Shown here piece after piece: positions 12,250 through 24,549 of a stretch of DNA of 64,000 nt. This DNA is from Isoetes taiwanensis (taxonomy: Eukaryota; Streptophyta; Lycopodiopsida; Isoetales; Isoetaceae). Within the stretch, counting starts at the first letter, position 1; every line of letters begins with the position of its first letter. Under the pieces are notes generated by a model. The model searched no databases and was not told the DNA's origin. It saw only the letters and a list, made by a program, of their open reading frames with translations. The position numbers and the translations under genes were made by a program. The stretch lies in contig JAJEKV010000020.1 of assembly GCA_021234155.1 (NCBI GenBank), forward strand, positions 18,157,018 to 18,221,017, in the 5' to 3' direction.

Positions 12250-13018
12250 AAAAGCTTAAAGATCTACAGGTTTAGAGTAGTTAGATCAATTTGACTTTTG
12301 AGCACATTACTCTAATAAGTTGGTTTTATGTTTATAGGATGGTCTGACCAGACAACAGTACAAATGATCCCAAGAAAAGGATTGTTACTAATGATTACCA
12401 AGTGTCATATGCAGGAGCATCCTTCTTCCATCTTTATTCATCTGCCTCAAAGCATTCCTACCATCCATTCAGCCTTCTATATACCTTAATAGCACTCTGC
12501 AAAATCATCTTCACCATCATAGCAGAGTTGCAAGGATTTGAGACTAATTAGTTTGTGTGTTTCCATGACAGGTGCACTCTTCCTCCATTTTTTCATCTGT
12601 CATAAGTAGCCCTACCTTCCATTTAAACTTCTTATTCTTGTTTTCATTCCCAAGAGAAGAAAAGCACTCTGCAATTCATCTTTACCACCATAGCAGAGTT
12701 GCAATTTTGAAGGTCAAGGAGAAGACATGCATTTTTTTTGTTTTGGCGAGATCTCAATACTTGCACACTCACTTCATCTCCATTCCATCACCACCCTGTC
12801 ATGTTCACACTCACTCCTGCCTTTTTTCACTCACCATGCTCCACTCACATCATTCCATCACCACATTCACACTCATTCCATCAGCATTTGCACTTTACAC
12901 TTTCATTTTATCATGTTCCCACTTATACACCTTGGCACAAAGTTGAAGACCCCTCTAAGTTATTCACTTTTGACATCACATGGCTGAGGGGACCAGGCTT
13001 TTTCTTGTTTTGGCGAGA
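12250..13018 (+). other. 3' noncoding region of gypsy copy 2
   Basis: Aligns with 5704-6504, including the CACTCAC-rich stretch and the segment just before the LTR (TGAGGGGACCAGG then TTTTGGCGAGA). No open frame supported. Confidence 0.6.
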
Positions 13019-14880
13019 TGTTGCCCCCAAGGGGCAACATGCTAATTGTGATCTATGCATTCAAACTAGGTCAATTCATCTTGAAAGACTAGATCAAAGT
13101 TTGGAAAATCTTGGTATTCAATATTGATATGGAGGTCAAAGGATGTTCACTTCTCAGGTCAACAATAGCTCAAGTTAAAAGTTCACAAGAGGTATTTTAT
13201 TTAGGGTCAAATGCTTAGTCAAGATTAGACTCTAGAAGAATCTGGGTTATGAAGTTTGGAAGACATCTTTTGAAGTTTGGAAGCTCCTATATACATGGTA
13301 CCAAATTATGATTCTCTCCTCTTTCCCACCTCTATATCCATGTCTCATTCCCATTCCCTTTTATTTAACCATTGTGCCACTTTTCTACTATATTTGCCAA
13401 GTCTGCCTATCTCAAATACTTGTCTAGCCATATTTTCCTGGGACCCCATTGTTCTAGCCTTTCTCATGCCATATTTCCTCACCTTGGTGACCATCATTCA
13501 TTTTCCTTCTCCTACCTTTGCACCTCATGGCATGTCCCTACTCAAGACCTAAAAATGCCCTAGAATATTCTATGATTCCGTCCCAAGTATGCAAAAGTTT
13601 CATGGTCTCAAAAATTTCCAAGTATTCCTTGCTTTTTCCTATAGAGACCTTTAGAACCATGCTTGAGAATTTCAAAAATGCCAAAATACGGCATATTCTG
13701 AAGATATACCCATAAAAATACGGAATTGTATCGCGCCATTTTCACGAAAAATACGCTCGAGAACCCTAAATCTGAGTTTCTGGCTCGAATCATGCCGGAT
13801 TACCTCGCAACCTACCTATTCTTACCTTTCCGCCCTCTAAGAATTGAATGAACCCATAAACTAAGGCTAAGAATGAGGAATCATTGAAAACTAAACTATA
13901 TACAGGAGATTCGACAGGAGTACTTTTTCGAAGGCCCAGAAGCGCTCAACCTTACAGTGATCATTGCTAAGCAGGACTTGAAGGATTTGTGAAGACTCTG
14001 AGTACTCCCCGATCAGATCCAAAGAGATTTGGTTGAACTTATCTTTTAAAATTATTTGAAGACTTGAAGTTGATATTTTCTTGCATTTGAAGTACTGAAG
14101 TACTGTTATTCATTATTATTATGATTGATTTACCTCCACATCAATGAAAATTTGATGCCAAGTTGAAGAAATTCTCTCTGATATGATTCTTGACAATTTT
14201 GTCTTTCAAAAAATCCTACAGAAAATTCCCCTATGTTCTTAATTGCTTTTGGTCCAGTTGCCCTCAATCCCTGAGACATCTGAGACCCATATGCTTTGAA
14301 AAAACAAAAAATTCCATTCCCAACTCTAGTTAGAAAAATTTGCATTCTGTTTTGACTGTTCTTGACTGTATTTTGCAAAATCCTAATGCAAAAATACCTA
14401 CGAGCATCCAAATGAAGATCTGACCTCATGCCCACACTCCAGGATACCCTTGTGATATATTGGCTTTGAAAATTCCCAAAAAAGGGGTCAGAAACTCTAG
14501 TTCCATTTTCCTGATCACTGTTTTACAGTTTGACTGCCATTGACCAATTTTTGACTCCACTTTAAGCTTGAATATCTCTCAGGATAATGATCTGACTTGG
14601 TCAGGGATTTCACCATCAGCTTCCTGCAACTTTTTTGTGCCAATCTAAATCATCTGACCCAAAGATTCAATTCATTATCGACTGCTACACCAATTTGAGT
14701 CAAGGTTCCATTTTCTAGAAATGGGAAAGGTATGAAAACTTTGAGTTTTTGGCTCTTTTGTTATATTTACCTTCCATAGACTGATCACCTTAAGTGATCT
14801 GGAGGTCCTAACCCCAATTTGGGTTTATACTCAAGTTGGCTTATTGTGGTTGACCTTTGAAGCCAGGTTGAGGGTCAACA
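13019..14880 (+). repeat. 1.9-kb gypsy LTR (family 1), 3' LTR of copy 2
   Basis: Starts TGTTGCCCCC and ends GGGTCAACA, 1862 bp, alignable end to end with 6505-8429 but clearly diverged by substitutions and small indels. Hairpin at 14783-14799, TGGAGGTCCTA (one change) at 14800-14810 and terminal hairpin at 14849-14879 are all kept. Confidence 0.85.
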
Positions 14881-15550
14881 GCCCCTAACAACAATTGGCC
14901 AACATAAATTATACGTCCTTAAAAAAATATATATGCAACTAATGCAGATGCAAAGCCTTGATTAGGACCAAGTTTTAAGCCGCAAGGAGTGCCGCAAGGC
15001 CTGGTTGTGACCGGGTTTTTAGCTGCATGGAATGCAAGCTTAAGGCCTTCGCTCCAATCCAGGGTATTGGTAGTGGGTCGTGGCTAATTCAAGGAATCCA
15101 CAGATTATATGAGCAGAGTAGATGCCAGGTCTTCTACAAGTGTGCAATATTCTTGGATCCAGGAATTAGGTTTTTAGCTGCACGGAAATCCAAAGGATTT
15201 GTAGTGCAATTCAAGGAATCAATCAATGCACTTGGCATATAAGGATTCTTTCCTTATCCTATAATCCTCACTCAAAACAAGTCTGTCGTGAATCCTTCCA
15301 ATTTTGTGCTAGGAAGTTTGGCAGATTGACAAGATACATGACTTGGGCAGTGTCATGATTTGGGGTCTGCTTGCTGACTATCGACTACAATCATCACTGA
15401 CAAGATAAAATGACTTGGGCAATGATTTAGGGTCCGCTGACTACAATCATCAATTGTTTTAGAATAATCACTGAACCAATGTTAGTTTCCAAGAGAATTT
15501 GATTCATATTGGGTAAAAAATAAGCACTATAAAGACATAAATAATTCATG
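14881..15550. other. spacer, no gene seen
   Basis: Unique AT-rich sequence between the LTR and the kinesin 3' end. A phrase around TTTTTAGCTGCAYGGAA recurs at about 15017 and 15172. It probably contains the 3' UTR of the kinesin gene just left of 15551. Confidence 0.4.
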
Positions 15551-18500
15551 CTATCGCAATTGCATGTTCTGCATCGTTAGAGGTGTACAATATTCAGCTT
15601 GGTTATCTAGTAACCTGAAAGGAGTGGCAACAGCATCTAAAGTAAGTGCATGTTTATGTCCTGCTACAGACCGCAAACATGCCAACCTACTCCTTTGTGT
15701 AGTTTTAAAATCTGGCAACGAACTCACACATATATTATTTTCCATTTCTATTTCGATTGGGCATCCGCCAAGCTCCTGGAAGTGTACACGTGTCAATATG
15801 CTGCTAGTAGAATATAAAAAGATGCTGAATTCATCTTACCCCCAAGGCAAGAAATCGGAAATCGTGCTGATATTCAAGACGTGTCTCAATCTCTTTACGC
15901 AGTTTTGCTAGGCTGCTACTATTCGTCATGTTGATGTTACAAATTAGCCTTCCAGGTAATGTTTTTGATGATTCCCACTTCACATAAACATCACAAGTGT
16001 CAAAATGATCACCAGGTTTGGTATTCTCGTCACTCACTGCCTCGTGTCTCTTGACACCATGCCTGCATGACTGTCTTTTTGCCATTGCAGATGGTTTTGT
16101 CAAGCCAGTATCGCACAATCTGCTTCCTTTACTCTCAATAAAATGTTTAAATGGTGAATCAAAATAGCCCCTTTGAAGATTACCCACATCATCTAAACAA
16201 ATACCATGGTCATTCTCTCCTGCAATATCCATCGCTTCAGTGTATAAGCCAAGATCAGAAGCCTTTTCATGAGATGAACTCAATTCAACAGAATCAGAAG
16301 CATTTTGCAAGGTGTCATGGGATTCTGTTATTGACAAAACAGATGATTCATTCCCATCCGCCAGCACTGTTCCATTATCAGTATCAAATTCTGACTTACT
16401 CCTGTGTCTAAGTGCAGCTACCTCCCTGTGATTCCCACATAACAAGAAAATGTTCTCTATGCGGGCCCTCCGGGCTGCAGCTGTTGCCACTGTCTCCATA
16501 CATGGTGCCTTTGTCTTGAAACATGCATCACTAGCAACATCGTCAGATTTGTAAGATTGTTTCTGCAGTTCTCCAGATTCACAGGATCCAACCGAATCTG
16601 TGATTTTAACATCTGTCTCTTTCTTGATGACCGATAGATCACAATTGAATGAACTATCTTTCTTACTTTGATCCCCCAAATCACTCATATACACATTAGA
16701 ACGCAGAGGTGGCCTCAAATAGTCAATTGAGCTTGACACACTGGTCATATTGACCACAGGATTAGCAGCTCCAGACCCACAACTAGTTTGCTTGTGAACA
16801 AATGCTTCACGCTCCGCAATGCCTTCATCCATTTCTTCTGGTATTATTGGTAACCAGCCTGTCCTATATAAACCAATATTGCTCCATGTAACAGATTCCT
16901 CAACTACCTCGCTTCCCTTGTTAACACAAACCTTGCCTTCATTAGCCTCACATTGCTCAATGACCTTAACAACTTTGCTCGGATTAGGGCCAATTTGTCC
17001 CACGTAGGCACTTCTCTGTTCATGAGAGTCTGCAACTTCAATCAAAGAATTGTCTGCAGTGCAAATATCACCACCTGGAGAGCTAGGCTTAATGAGGCTA
17101 CGAATCCTGCAGAATATATTATTCTCATCAAGATTTTTCATAGATAGCTCATTGATGGCAGTAGTTGTTTGTTCTGAAGCTACACTCGCCTCACCTGTTA
17201 TATTATTTGAATCAGATAAATGGGAAATTAGATCCTTCCCATTGCTCTCGGATGGAAGTTGAGGATCGTTGACTCCCATGGCTGGTACATCAGTCTCATC
17301 ATTAATATATTGACCTTTCCTCTCTGCCACATTAGAAAGAGATGTGTCTTGACTAATGGATGTGGGTATCTCCACCACAACATCTTCCTGCATTTGGTTA
17401 CTCCTGCTGCGAGTAATGGTGTATCTGTCCACATCAGACTGTAAATTGCACACACTTTGCACAGAACTTTTGATCACACTAACATCTGGAGCATCATTTA
17501 CATGCAATGCCGACTTTTGTGATTCCCACAGCCGAACTAGCTCATTCTCTGCCTTTTCTGCCCGGGCTCGTAAAAGAAGTATCTCGTTTTGCTGTTCTCG
17601 TATTACATTTTCCAATGCTAAAAGATGCTTTTGGTCTATGTCCACAATAGACCACGATGGGTCGTTACCCACTTCTGATTTCAACAGCTTTCGGATCTGT
17701 TCAGTCTTTTGTTCAACAAGCAAGCTCAACTCTTTGTTTAAGTCATTTGTTCTCTCACTTCTTTCACGTTCGGCTATTGCCACCCATTCTCTCAGTTCAA
17801 CAACCTCATGCTCCCGTTTACGTAACTCTTCCACTTTTTGTTTCCCATCCTTCTCTTTCTGTTCATACTCCCTACGCAGCTCCTCGATACACTCATCTTT
17901 GAAGCGCAGTCGTGCCTGTAACACTGCCTCCATTCCATCAGCAAAAGTAGCTGTTTCCTTCGGTGGAGAAGATGGTAAACGGACAATGCATTTTGCTTTT
18001 GCTCCATATTCCAAAGTGCATATTGTTTTGTGAATGTCTCTTGAATCTGGACTTGCACAGAGAATCATCAATATCTTGGCACCGTCAGCTTCAAATGAGT
18101 CCTGTAATGTACCAAATAAGACACTTAAGATTGCAGCAAGCCTTCAGCGCATTAAGAGCAAACTCAGTAACAAAGTGGCAATTGAGCTTTCTTCCCCACA
18201 TCTGCCTAAAGTAAAAGTGACATATAAACATTGCACAACCTAAAGTTTTCTCGCAATTCACTACCACTGAACATAAGATTTATGTTAGTCTTAATTGGGA
18301 CATTAACAAAAGGACTGGCCTACCTATAAGGTGGGCAGGCATGAACTCGCCTACAAAACTTCGACCAGAGATTTTTCCTCTTTTTGGCTTCCTACAAGTA
18401 GAGACATGCCATCCAATATGGTGCCTATTAAGTTCATGACTTCTAGCACCATATCATGAATTCTACAGCCTTCCCTCCACGACATACTACTGAATACAAT

Positions 18501-19697
18501 AAGGACATCAAAAGCAAATAAATTACAAAAGCATCCCATATAAAGACCTGCAAATACGTTCCCTCCCTAGTGGAATATACCTGCAAAAGCATTGTCAACT
18601 TGCTATCACGGTATGGAATATAAGGATCCCCATTGGCAATAGCTTCCACAACACGTTTTAAGGCACCATTTCCTTGATTGATTTTACCTGTCTGCATAAA
18701 AGGAAGTACTATTATGCATGAGAAATGAAAATCCCAATTGCTGATCGTTATATTACAATAGATCCTTTTCAAAAAGTTGATAAACAGCAATAACTCTTAC
18801 TTGTATCTTAGCCTCAGGCCCTAGTCCAGCTTGGTCCATATTTTCTGATCCTGCCATGTCTACTAACACCAGCCTACCTCCAGCTTCCTTTACGTCAAGA
18901 ATCACCTGCATTGCACCATTTGACTAAATTAAGGATCAGCCATCAAGAACGCTAAAAGTGTAAATAGTACGTCACCATGCAGTGACTCCTCGAGCTGCGG
19001 TCATTGCAGTTAGTGCTCTTAATTATCCGCCGTTTCTCAACTTTTACAATTTCTTGAACAAGCTTGGCAGGGTCCGTTCCATGGATAGAAGTCGCATTCC
19101 TTACCTTTTTTCCTCTTACCTCCAACCTCGCCTATCAGAGTGGGAGAACACTTTTAATAAACAGCCCTACAAGACCTACGAGTATTAAATGTAAATACTT
19201 ACACGCCCAGGCATAACCTTAAGGGATCGCGGACCTGGACTAGAGACACAATTGCTTGCTAGCAGATCATAGACCTCTTCGTTAAAAATCTCTAGAACAT
19301 TAGCCTTCACACTACGAACATTCTCTGGTGTACAAGATCCCTCCAAGCTCCCCATTATATGATGCAGGGCAAGATATGCCACCCCGGGCTCCCTTGAGTT
19401 GCCAAACATTGTATGGCTCTTGCCGGAACCTGTAGGGCCATACATCATCACTGTGCATCGGGAACCCCCCTTCACATCTTTCACTCTTGCTTCCACATGT
19501 TTCGTATAGAAAGATTGCAAGCTCTCTTTCTGGGCCACTGACACGCCATCTAATACGAAGTCCCTGTAGCCTTGATCCACTCGGAGACGGAGAGTTCGCC
19601 CATTGGGTAATGCGTGAAGAGCCGACTGATCGTCTTTGCCATCAGGATGCCCCCTGATTCGCCCAATTACTTCCACTGGATGGCTCCCGGATCCCAT
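15551..19697 (-). CDS. kinesin-like protein of the KIN-10A (PAKRP2) type, six exons, 1117 codons
   Basis: Plus-end-type kinesin motor; Arabidopsis PAKRP2 acts at the phragmoplast in cell-plate formation. Exons by frame and GT/AG sites: 19697-19203, 19131-18976, 18905-18801, 18691-18581, 18101-15840, 15775-15551. All junctions are phase 0 and the total is exactly 1117 codons plus TAG. Motor landmarks: P-loop GPTGSGKSHTMFG (exon 1), switch I NDRSSRSHC (exon 2), switch II LVDMAGSEN (exon 3), GNGALKRVVEAI and DSKLTMLLQ (exon 4). Exon 5 adds the neck (EYGAKAKCIV), a charged coiled coil (roughly residues 315-470), a long acidic/serine-rich tail and an IENIFLLCGN motif. The C-terminus (DVYVKWE... 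into exon 6) resembles the ubiquitin-like end of KIN-10A. The second intron has a weak donor (GTGACG). It appears intact; the 754-codon uninterrupted exon is notable. Confidence 0.93.
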
Positions 19698-21639
19698 TTC
19701 TCCTTCCTCACTTTCCTCGGGATGGAGCCTTAGCGAATCTCTTCAAGAATCATGCTGCGGTAGCGGTAAGTGGCCGGGCTCTTTGCTCTTTGGAAGTTTG
19801 AAATAAGAGGGAAATATTTTGAGAAGCCCGTTGAGGAGAAAGCACGTGATATTATTTTCTCATTCTATTACGTTTCTACTTATTTAAAAAGTTTATTTAA
19901 AAGCTAGGATCAAAGGAATGAGAAGAACATGAGAGAGATTTACTGAGAAAATCAACAGCGAGAAGCCCATTGGAGAAGCAGCCTATAGGCCCTTGAGCAT
20001 CGTGATATCTTCCATATAAGGAAGGAAACTTGCTTTGCAAATGGATTGCACGTAATTCATGTTGCTACATCAACCTTGGAATCACCAAAAACAATGAGAT
20101 ATATGCCCAAGTTCATGGTTGGCTGGAGCCAAACTCAAGGTAGAACTAGCATTGTTTCCTGCATCCTCAAAGCCAAACAATATATCTAACACTGCGATAT
20201 GTTGTTCTTGTCTAATATCTTGTTCTGGTGTATCCCCATCACATATTTCCCGCAATTCTCAACCCGTTTCTTGATTCCATCTTGGCTGAGAATCTACCAA
20301 GAGGCTAGATGAATTTTCATCCTCTGTATTGGCACCATTTTTTTATTCATCGGGCAAAGAAACGTGAGCAGCATCTTGTGCTTTTTGCAGGAGAAAGTTA
20401 TAGGCAGCAGACCTCTGCCGGAGTAGACCTTCTGCTAGGCATCTGGGGTAGAAATTTTGTCGAAATTTTTGCAGAAGATAGTGAAGTTGCCCATTAGAGC
20501 CCATTAACCTACTATATCATGTTCACATCAGCTCAAACTGTACAATTGCACAGATAATTGTAAAATATTCTCAAATGGTCCAATGGATTTTTTTATTTTC
20601 ATCCAGCTTGGGAAGAAGGGACCAAATAAGCGTGTTTTACAAACTATTTAATCCGGCAAAATCAGAAGCTCGAAATCATCCGAAATCCAGAAAAAAAAAA
20701 AAAAATCAAGTCTACTACAGGAATTGGCATAGCGGCCTATTGCAGAGCCGAGTTGCCTTCTCAATTGTCAGGACATCATGATGGCAATTAAACCATATTC
20801 CTTCCCACTTACAAAATACGTACAATTTTCCCTGTCCAATTCTCTTCGCATGAACCACATCTCGTTTTCCATTTGCAACAAATTTGCTGCTGGCGTAGCC
20901 CAACATGGAATAGCCCAACATGATCACATGATATGATTTTACCCACAGAAATTCCTGATTAAGCCCGAATCAATCAGACTCCTGTTTTGGGGGGCTGCGA
21001 ATCAGTTATGCAAGGCTTCTTCATATACTTTCTGTTGTTAACAGAATAGGGGATACCTTGTTTGTGAGCAACATTCTGAACATCATGTGCTGAAGTTGGA
21101 GGTGCAGAAGAAGCCACAGACGAAAGATCTCAAGGCATAACAATTCTAAATTCTAGAAAAATTTCCCTGTCTGTGTATATTGCAGCGCTTGATTTTGACA
21201 TACAATTCGGCCTGTTCGGTTCAATCCAAAGCCGTAGGCCTCAAAATCTTCAGCGGTCTGTATAGCCATTTGCTATAGTTGGGGAATCCGATGCAATTCA
21301 TATGATATAATTTGCATGTCAGCGCCTACTCGTCGAATCCGAGTTCAAACTGTTTGCCTCTCATTCTTTTTATTTGATATCGGCACAATCCGGAAGCTTC
21401 TGGATGCTCGAGCACCTAGAATATGTGCGAAGATTCAAGGCCAACCTTTTAAGAAGCTTTGAGAAGCCTCTGGAAGTTTTTTTACATGTTTACTCATTGA
21501 CATGCTCCTCCCTAGCTGTTGATAGGGCATGACCTACAGACATCATTTTCTTATTATATAGAACTAGAAATTTTGCACTAATTCCTCGGCCTCGACTTGG
21601 AGGTATACACGTCTATACATGCACACATGCATTATTTTT
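19698..21639. other. kinesin 5' flank and spacer
   Basis: No open frame supported. The first ~150 bp upstream of the kinesin ATG are pyrimidine-rich on the plus strand (purine-rich in the transcript sense), as expected of a 5' UTR. A CACGTG G-box lies at 19843-19848, about 150 bp from the ATG, a plausible but unproven plant promoter element. A 15-base A run is at about 20691-20705. The rest is unremarkable AT-rich DNA. Confidence 0.35.
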
Positions 21640-22330
21640 GCCATCATGTGCTTACTCACACTTACCGCCAATTCCTAAGTATCACCCATGAGGAGCTTAC
21701 TCACATCGGCACTTACACTTGGTCGAGCCTCGACGTGGACAATTCCCCGCCTCGGCCTCGTTCAACATCCATTGCTCAGCCCATATAGAGCTTACTCACA
21801 CCTATTAACGATTCCAAAGTATCACCCATGAGGAGTTTACTCATACCTACTACCACTTCCAAAGTATTATGCATGAGGCGTTTACTCACGCCTACTATCA
21901 TGCACAGCACACCCATGCACACACACCCTACTACCAATTCTAAAGTATCACCATAAGGATCTTATTATCATGCATGAGGAGCTTACTCACACCTACTATC
22001 ATGCACGCCCATACACACACACACGCACACACCTTACTACCAATTCTAAAGTATCATCCATGAAGAGCTTACTCACACCTACTACCATGCACGCCCATAC
22101 ACACGCATCCTACTGCCAATTCTGAAGTATCACCCATAAGGATCTTATTGCCATCTACTATTAATTCCAAAGCATCACCCATATAAGGATCTTGTTGCCA
22201 TCTACTATTAATTTCAAAGCATCACCCATGAGGCTCTTACTCACACCTAATTCTAAAGTATCACGCATAAGGATCTTACTCACATCTACCACCAATTCCA
22301 AAGGATCACCCATGAGGAGCACTCTTTTTT
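21640..22330. repeat. degenerate minisatellite
   Basis: About a dozen imperfect units of roughly 45-60 bp share the words CCAATTCTAAAGTATCACCC, ATGAGGAGCTTACTCACACC and CATGCACGCCCATACACACA. Units vary in length and some lose a word. There is no coding potential across the array. Confidence 0.8.
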
Positions 22331-22391
22331 TGACATTTTAACAAAATTTCTATTCTTGGACCAAGGTGCTTACTATCTACTACCATGCACA

Positions 22392-22960
22392 TGTTGATCT
22401 GAAACCTGGCACTTGGATCAAACTCAGTGGATTCTACATGGTTAGAACCTCCAAGTTGCTTAAGGCAACCAATTCTTGTGCAACATTTCCAAAAAAAAAA
22501 AAAAAAATTACTTTACTTTAGAGTCCCTAAAGCAAAATAAGGCAGTTGCACTAATATCTGAATCTCTCGAGCTTTACTGATCGTTTTCGAATGATTTTTG
22601 AAGGGAGAATTAGAGAAAATTGGGTCCAAAGCTGTCAGAAAATTTGGCCAGTGCACTTCCCTGAGACAGAAAGAGGTTCGCACCCTCAAATGATGATATC
22701 TCGAGTTTTACTAAATATTTTTTGCTGATGTTTGAAATGACTGTTGAAGGTGTTCCTGGCAAACCTTCAACCTCAATGGCTTAGAACCTCCAGATTGCTT
22801 AAGGCAACCACTCTATGTGAGAAATCCCAATAACAAAGCCTGAACACAAGTTTATACTGCTTTCCCAAATCAGAAAAAAGACTGCCTCAGAAAGAATGAT
22901 ACCATTTGCAAACAAAGAGAGATCTAATCATGAATTTGAATGATAAAGCTGCTTAAAATC
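22392..22960 (-). repeat. two short LTR-like fragments with paired hairpins
   Basis: Two successive segments each begin TGTTGA, at 22392 and 22742. Each carries the paired-hairpin signature of the gypsy LTR ends nearby (minus-strand sense): terminal hairpins at 22393-22423 and 22743-22771 with CCTGGC in the loop, TAGAACCTCCA at 22443-22453 and 22782-22792, and stem-loops with a TTAAG loop at 22455-22469 and about 22795-22807. They are relics of LTRs related to the 602-bp family at 28017 and 44188. Outer boundaries are not clear. Confidence 0.6.
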
Positions 22961-23790
22961 TCAAGGGATTCAAGGCCAAGACTGGAGCAAGAATTGGAGC
23001 ACAAGCAGAAACCGGAACTGGAGCAAGAGCAGAAACTAGAGCTGGAGTTGGGACATCATCAAGAATATGGTCAGAATTTGGGGCATGAACTGGAGCAGAG
23101 ACAAGAGTCGGATCAGAACATGGAACAACAAGGACGGAATCAGGGGCCCATGATACTGCATGGATCGAAGTTGATGTTGGTGTAGAGACCTGATCTGCAA
23201 ATGAGCTGGAACTAGAGCTAGAACCAGCAAATCGAAATGATCTAGTACGCCAATCAATCTGCGGGTTATGTAGCTCGAGCCAGGGCAGCCCCAAGGCCAT
23301 TGGCGCATGAGGGCTAGCAATGAGATTGAAGGAAATACTACAAGAAACTCCTTCAAACAAAACTTGAAGAGGCGCAGTACATTCTGTGACTGCACCCGAG
23401 GAGATCTCCCATCCATCAATCATTTCGACAGAACCAGGATGCTCAACCTTGCTTCTAGGGATGGCGTGCTTACTAGCGAACTTACTATCCATAAAACAAG
23501 CATTTGCACCACAATCAAGTTGCGCCAACACTTGCAATCCTCCAACTTCTGATTTCAATGATATAGGGATGACGAATGCCTTGCTGACCTTATCCGATGG
23601 AATAAACATGTCAAGAAATGTGGAAGGAGTATGAGAAAAGGAGGCCAGCCGACGAGAGACTCCTACTACTCGGACCGGCCCCTGAAGTCTTCCGACTGAC
23701 TTGGGCACTTCACCGGGCATCCACGAGCAATATGGCCAGCTCCTCCACATTAAAAATGCTTGTCTCAGATTAAATAAAAGACTTAAAAGA
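22953..23790 (-). pseudogene. gypsy nucleocapsid-protease relic
   Basis: A 265-codon open frame with a retropepsin-like fold. The active site is AQLDCGANACF, where DSGA is usual. The second half has ALGLPWLELHNPQIDWRT, a signature of gypsy/Sushi-type proteases. Just upstream, in another frame (~23740), CGGAGHIARGC is the second half of a zinc knuckle, so gag was once fused here. The C-terminus is a serine run followed by about 75 residues rich in Ala, Pro and Val (APVHAP, VPVSACAPILAPVL), which may be low-complexity linker. No RT follows on the left. It is a truncated fragment, not a host gene as far as I can see. Confidence 0.7.
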
Positions 23791-24549
23791 TACCATTGAG
23801 AGACAGGTATGCCACTTTCATTGCAGCCTTATATATCTCACTATTTGTCTGCATCAGCAAATGAAGGTGTTACTTGCCTGTTCATAAGCGAACCGCTTCT
23901 ATACCCTGTATGGTGCTTTCGAACAGGATATACAAGATATAGCCATATTAGCAAGCAGCGATCTTTACCGCAGAAGATCAATTACAGGACATTGTTTGGA
24001 GGCAGTTCCTTGGAGTTCAAAGAAACAAACTATTGTCAATATAGCACCACAAAAGTAGTTAAAAGTTGTTTGAAGGGCTGCACAAGAAACGATCTGTTTG
24101 ATTCACTTATGAGGACCTGCGTAATCATATTTACACTACATTGCAACAATAGTCACCCTGTATTATACCATGCAAAGGATGACAAATACATCCTTTCATA
24201 AATCATGCGATGTTCAAGTTTGGCAAGTGGGGACGAATCGCAAGATACCCCCCCCTCCCCCCCCCCCCCAGCGTGGCGACAAATTCCCGTCGCATTCTAT
24301 ATTTTTGCCACCGCCGTCGCGATAACATTTTAGCGAACATTTTTCTTTTTTTTTTTAACACGGTCGTCCGCTAGATATATATTTACGGTTTTAATTGCGT
24401 GTTTAACACGGATAGACACCTGAGAGACGGACATACGAACTACAATGAATTACGGAACAATAAAAACTAAAGAACTAGGAAAGCAGTAAACCCGGGGACG
24501 GATCACCCTAAACATTTCAATACAAGCATATGTTGGAAGCGAATTAAAT
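23791..24549. other. spacer with cytosine tract
   Basis: No gene supported. A nearly pure C tract with one T is at about 24248-24269. It is mirrored by a G tract (with A) at 27369-27386, on the far side of the Merlin-type transposase. Confidence 0.4.

Noticed and set aside
17356-18033. 225-codon plus-strand frame opposite the kinesin gene
   Set aside because: It is the antisense of the coiled-coil exon; its low-complexity Ser/Thr/Cys composition is what antisense of Glu/Lys-rich coding yields.
22953-23750. Envelope-like or host secreted protein reading of the Ala/Pro-rich frame
   Set aside because: The retropepsin signatures and the adjacent zinc knuckle half identify it as a gypsy gag-protease fragment.
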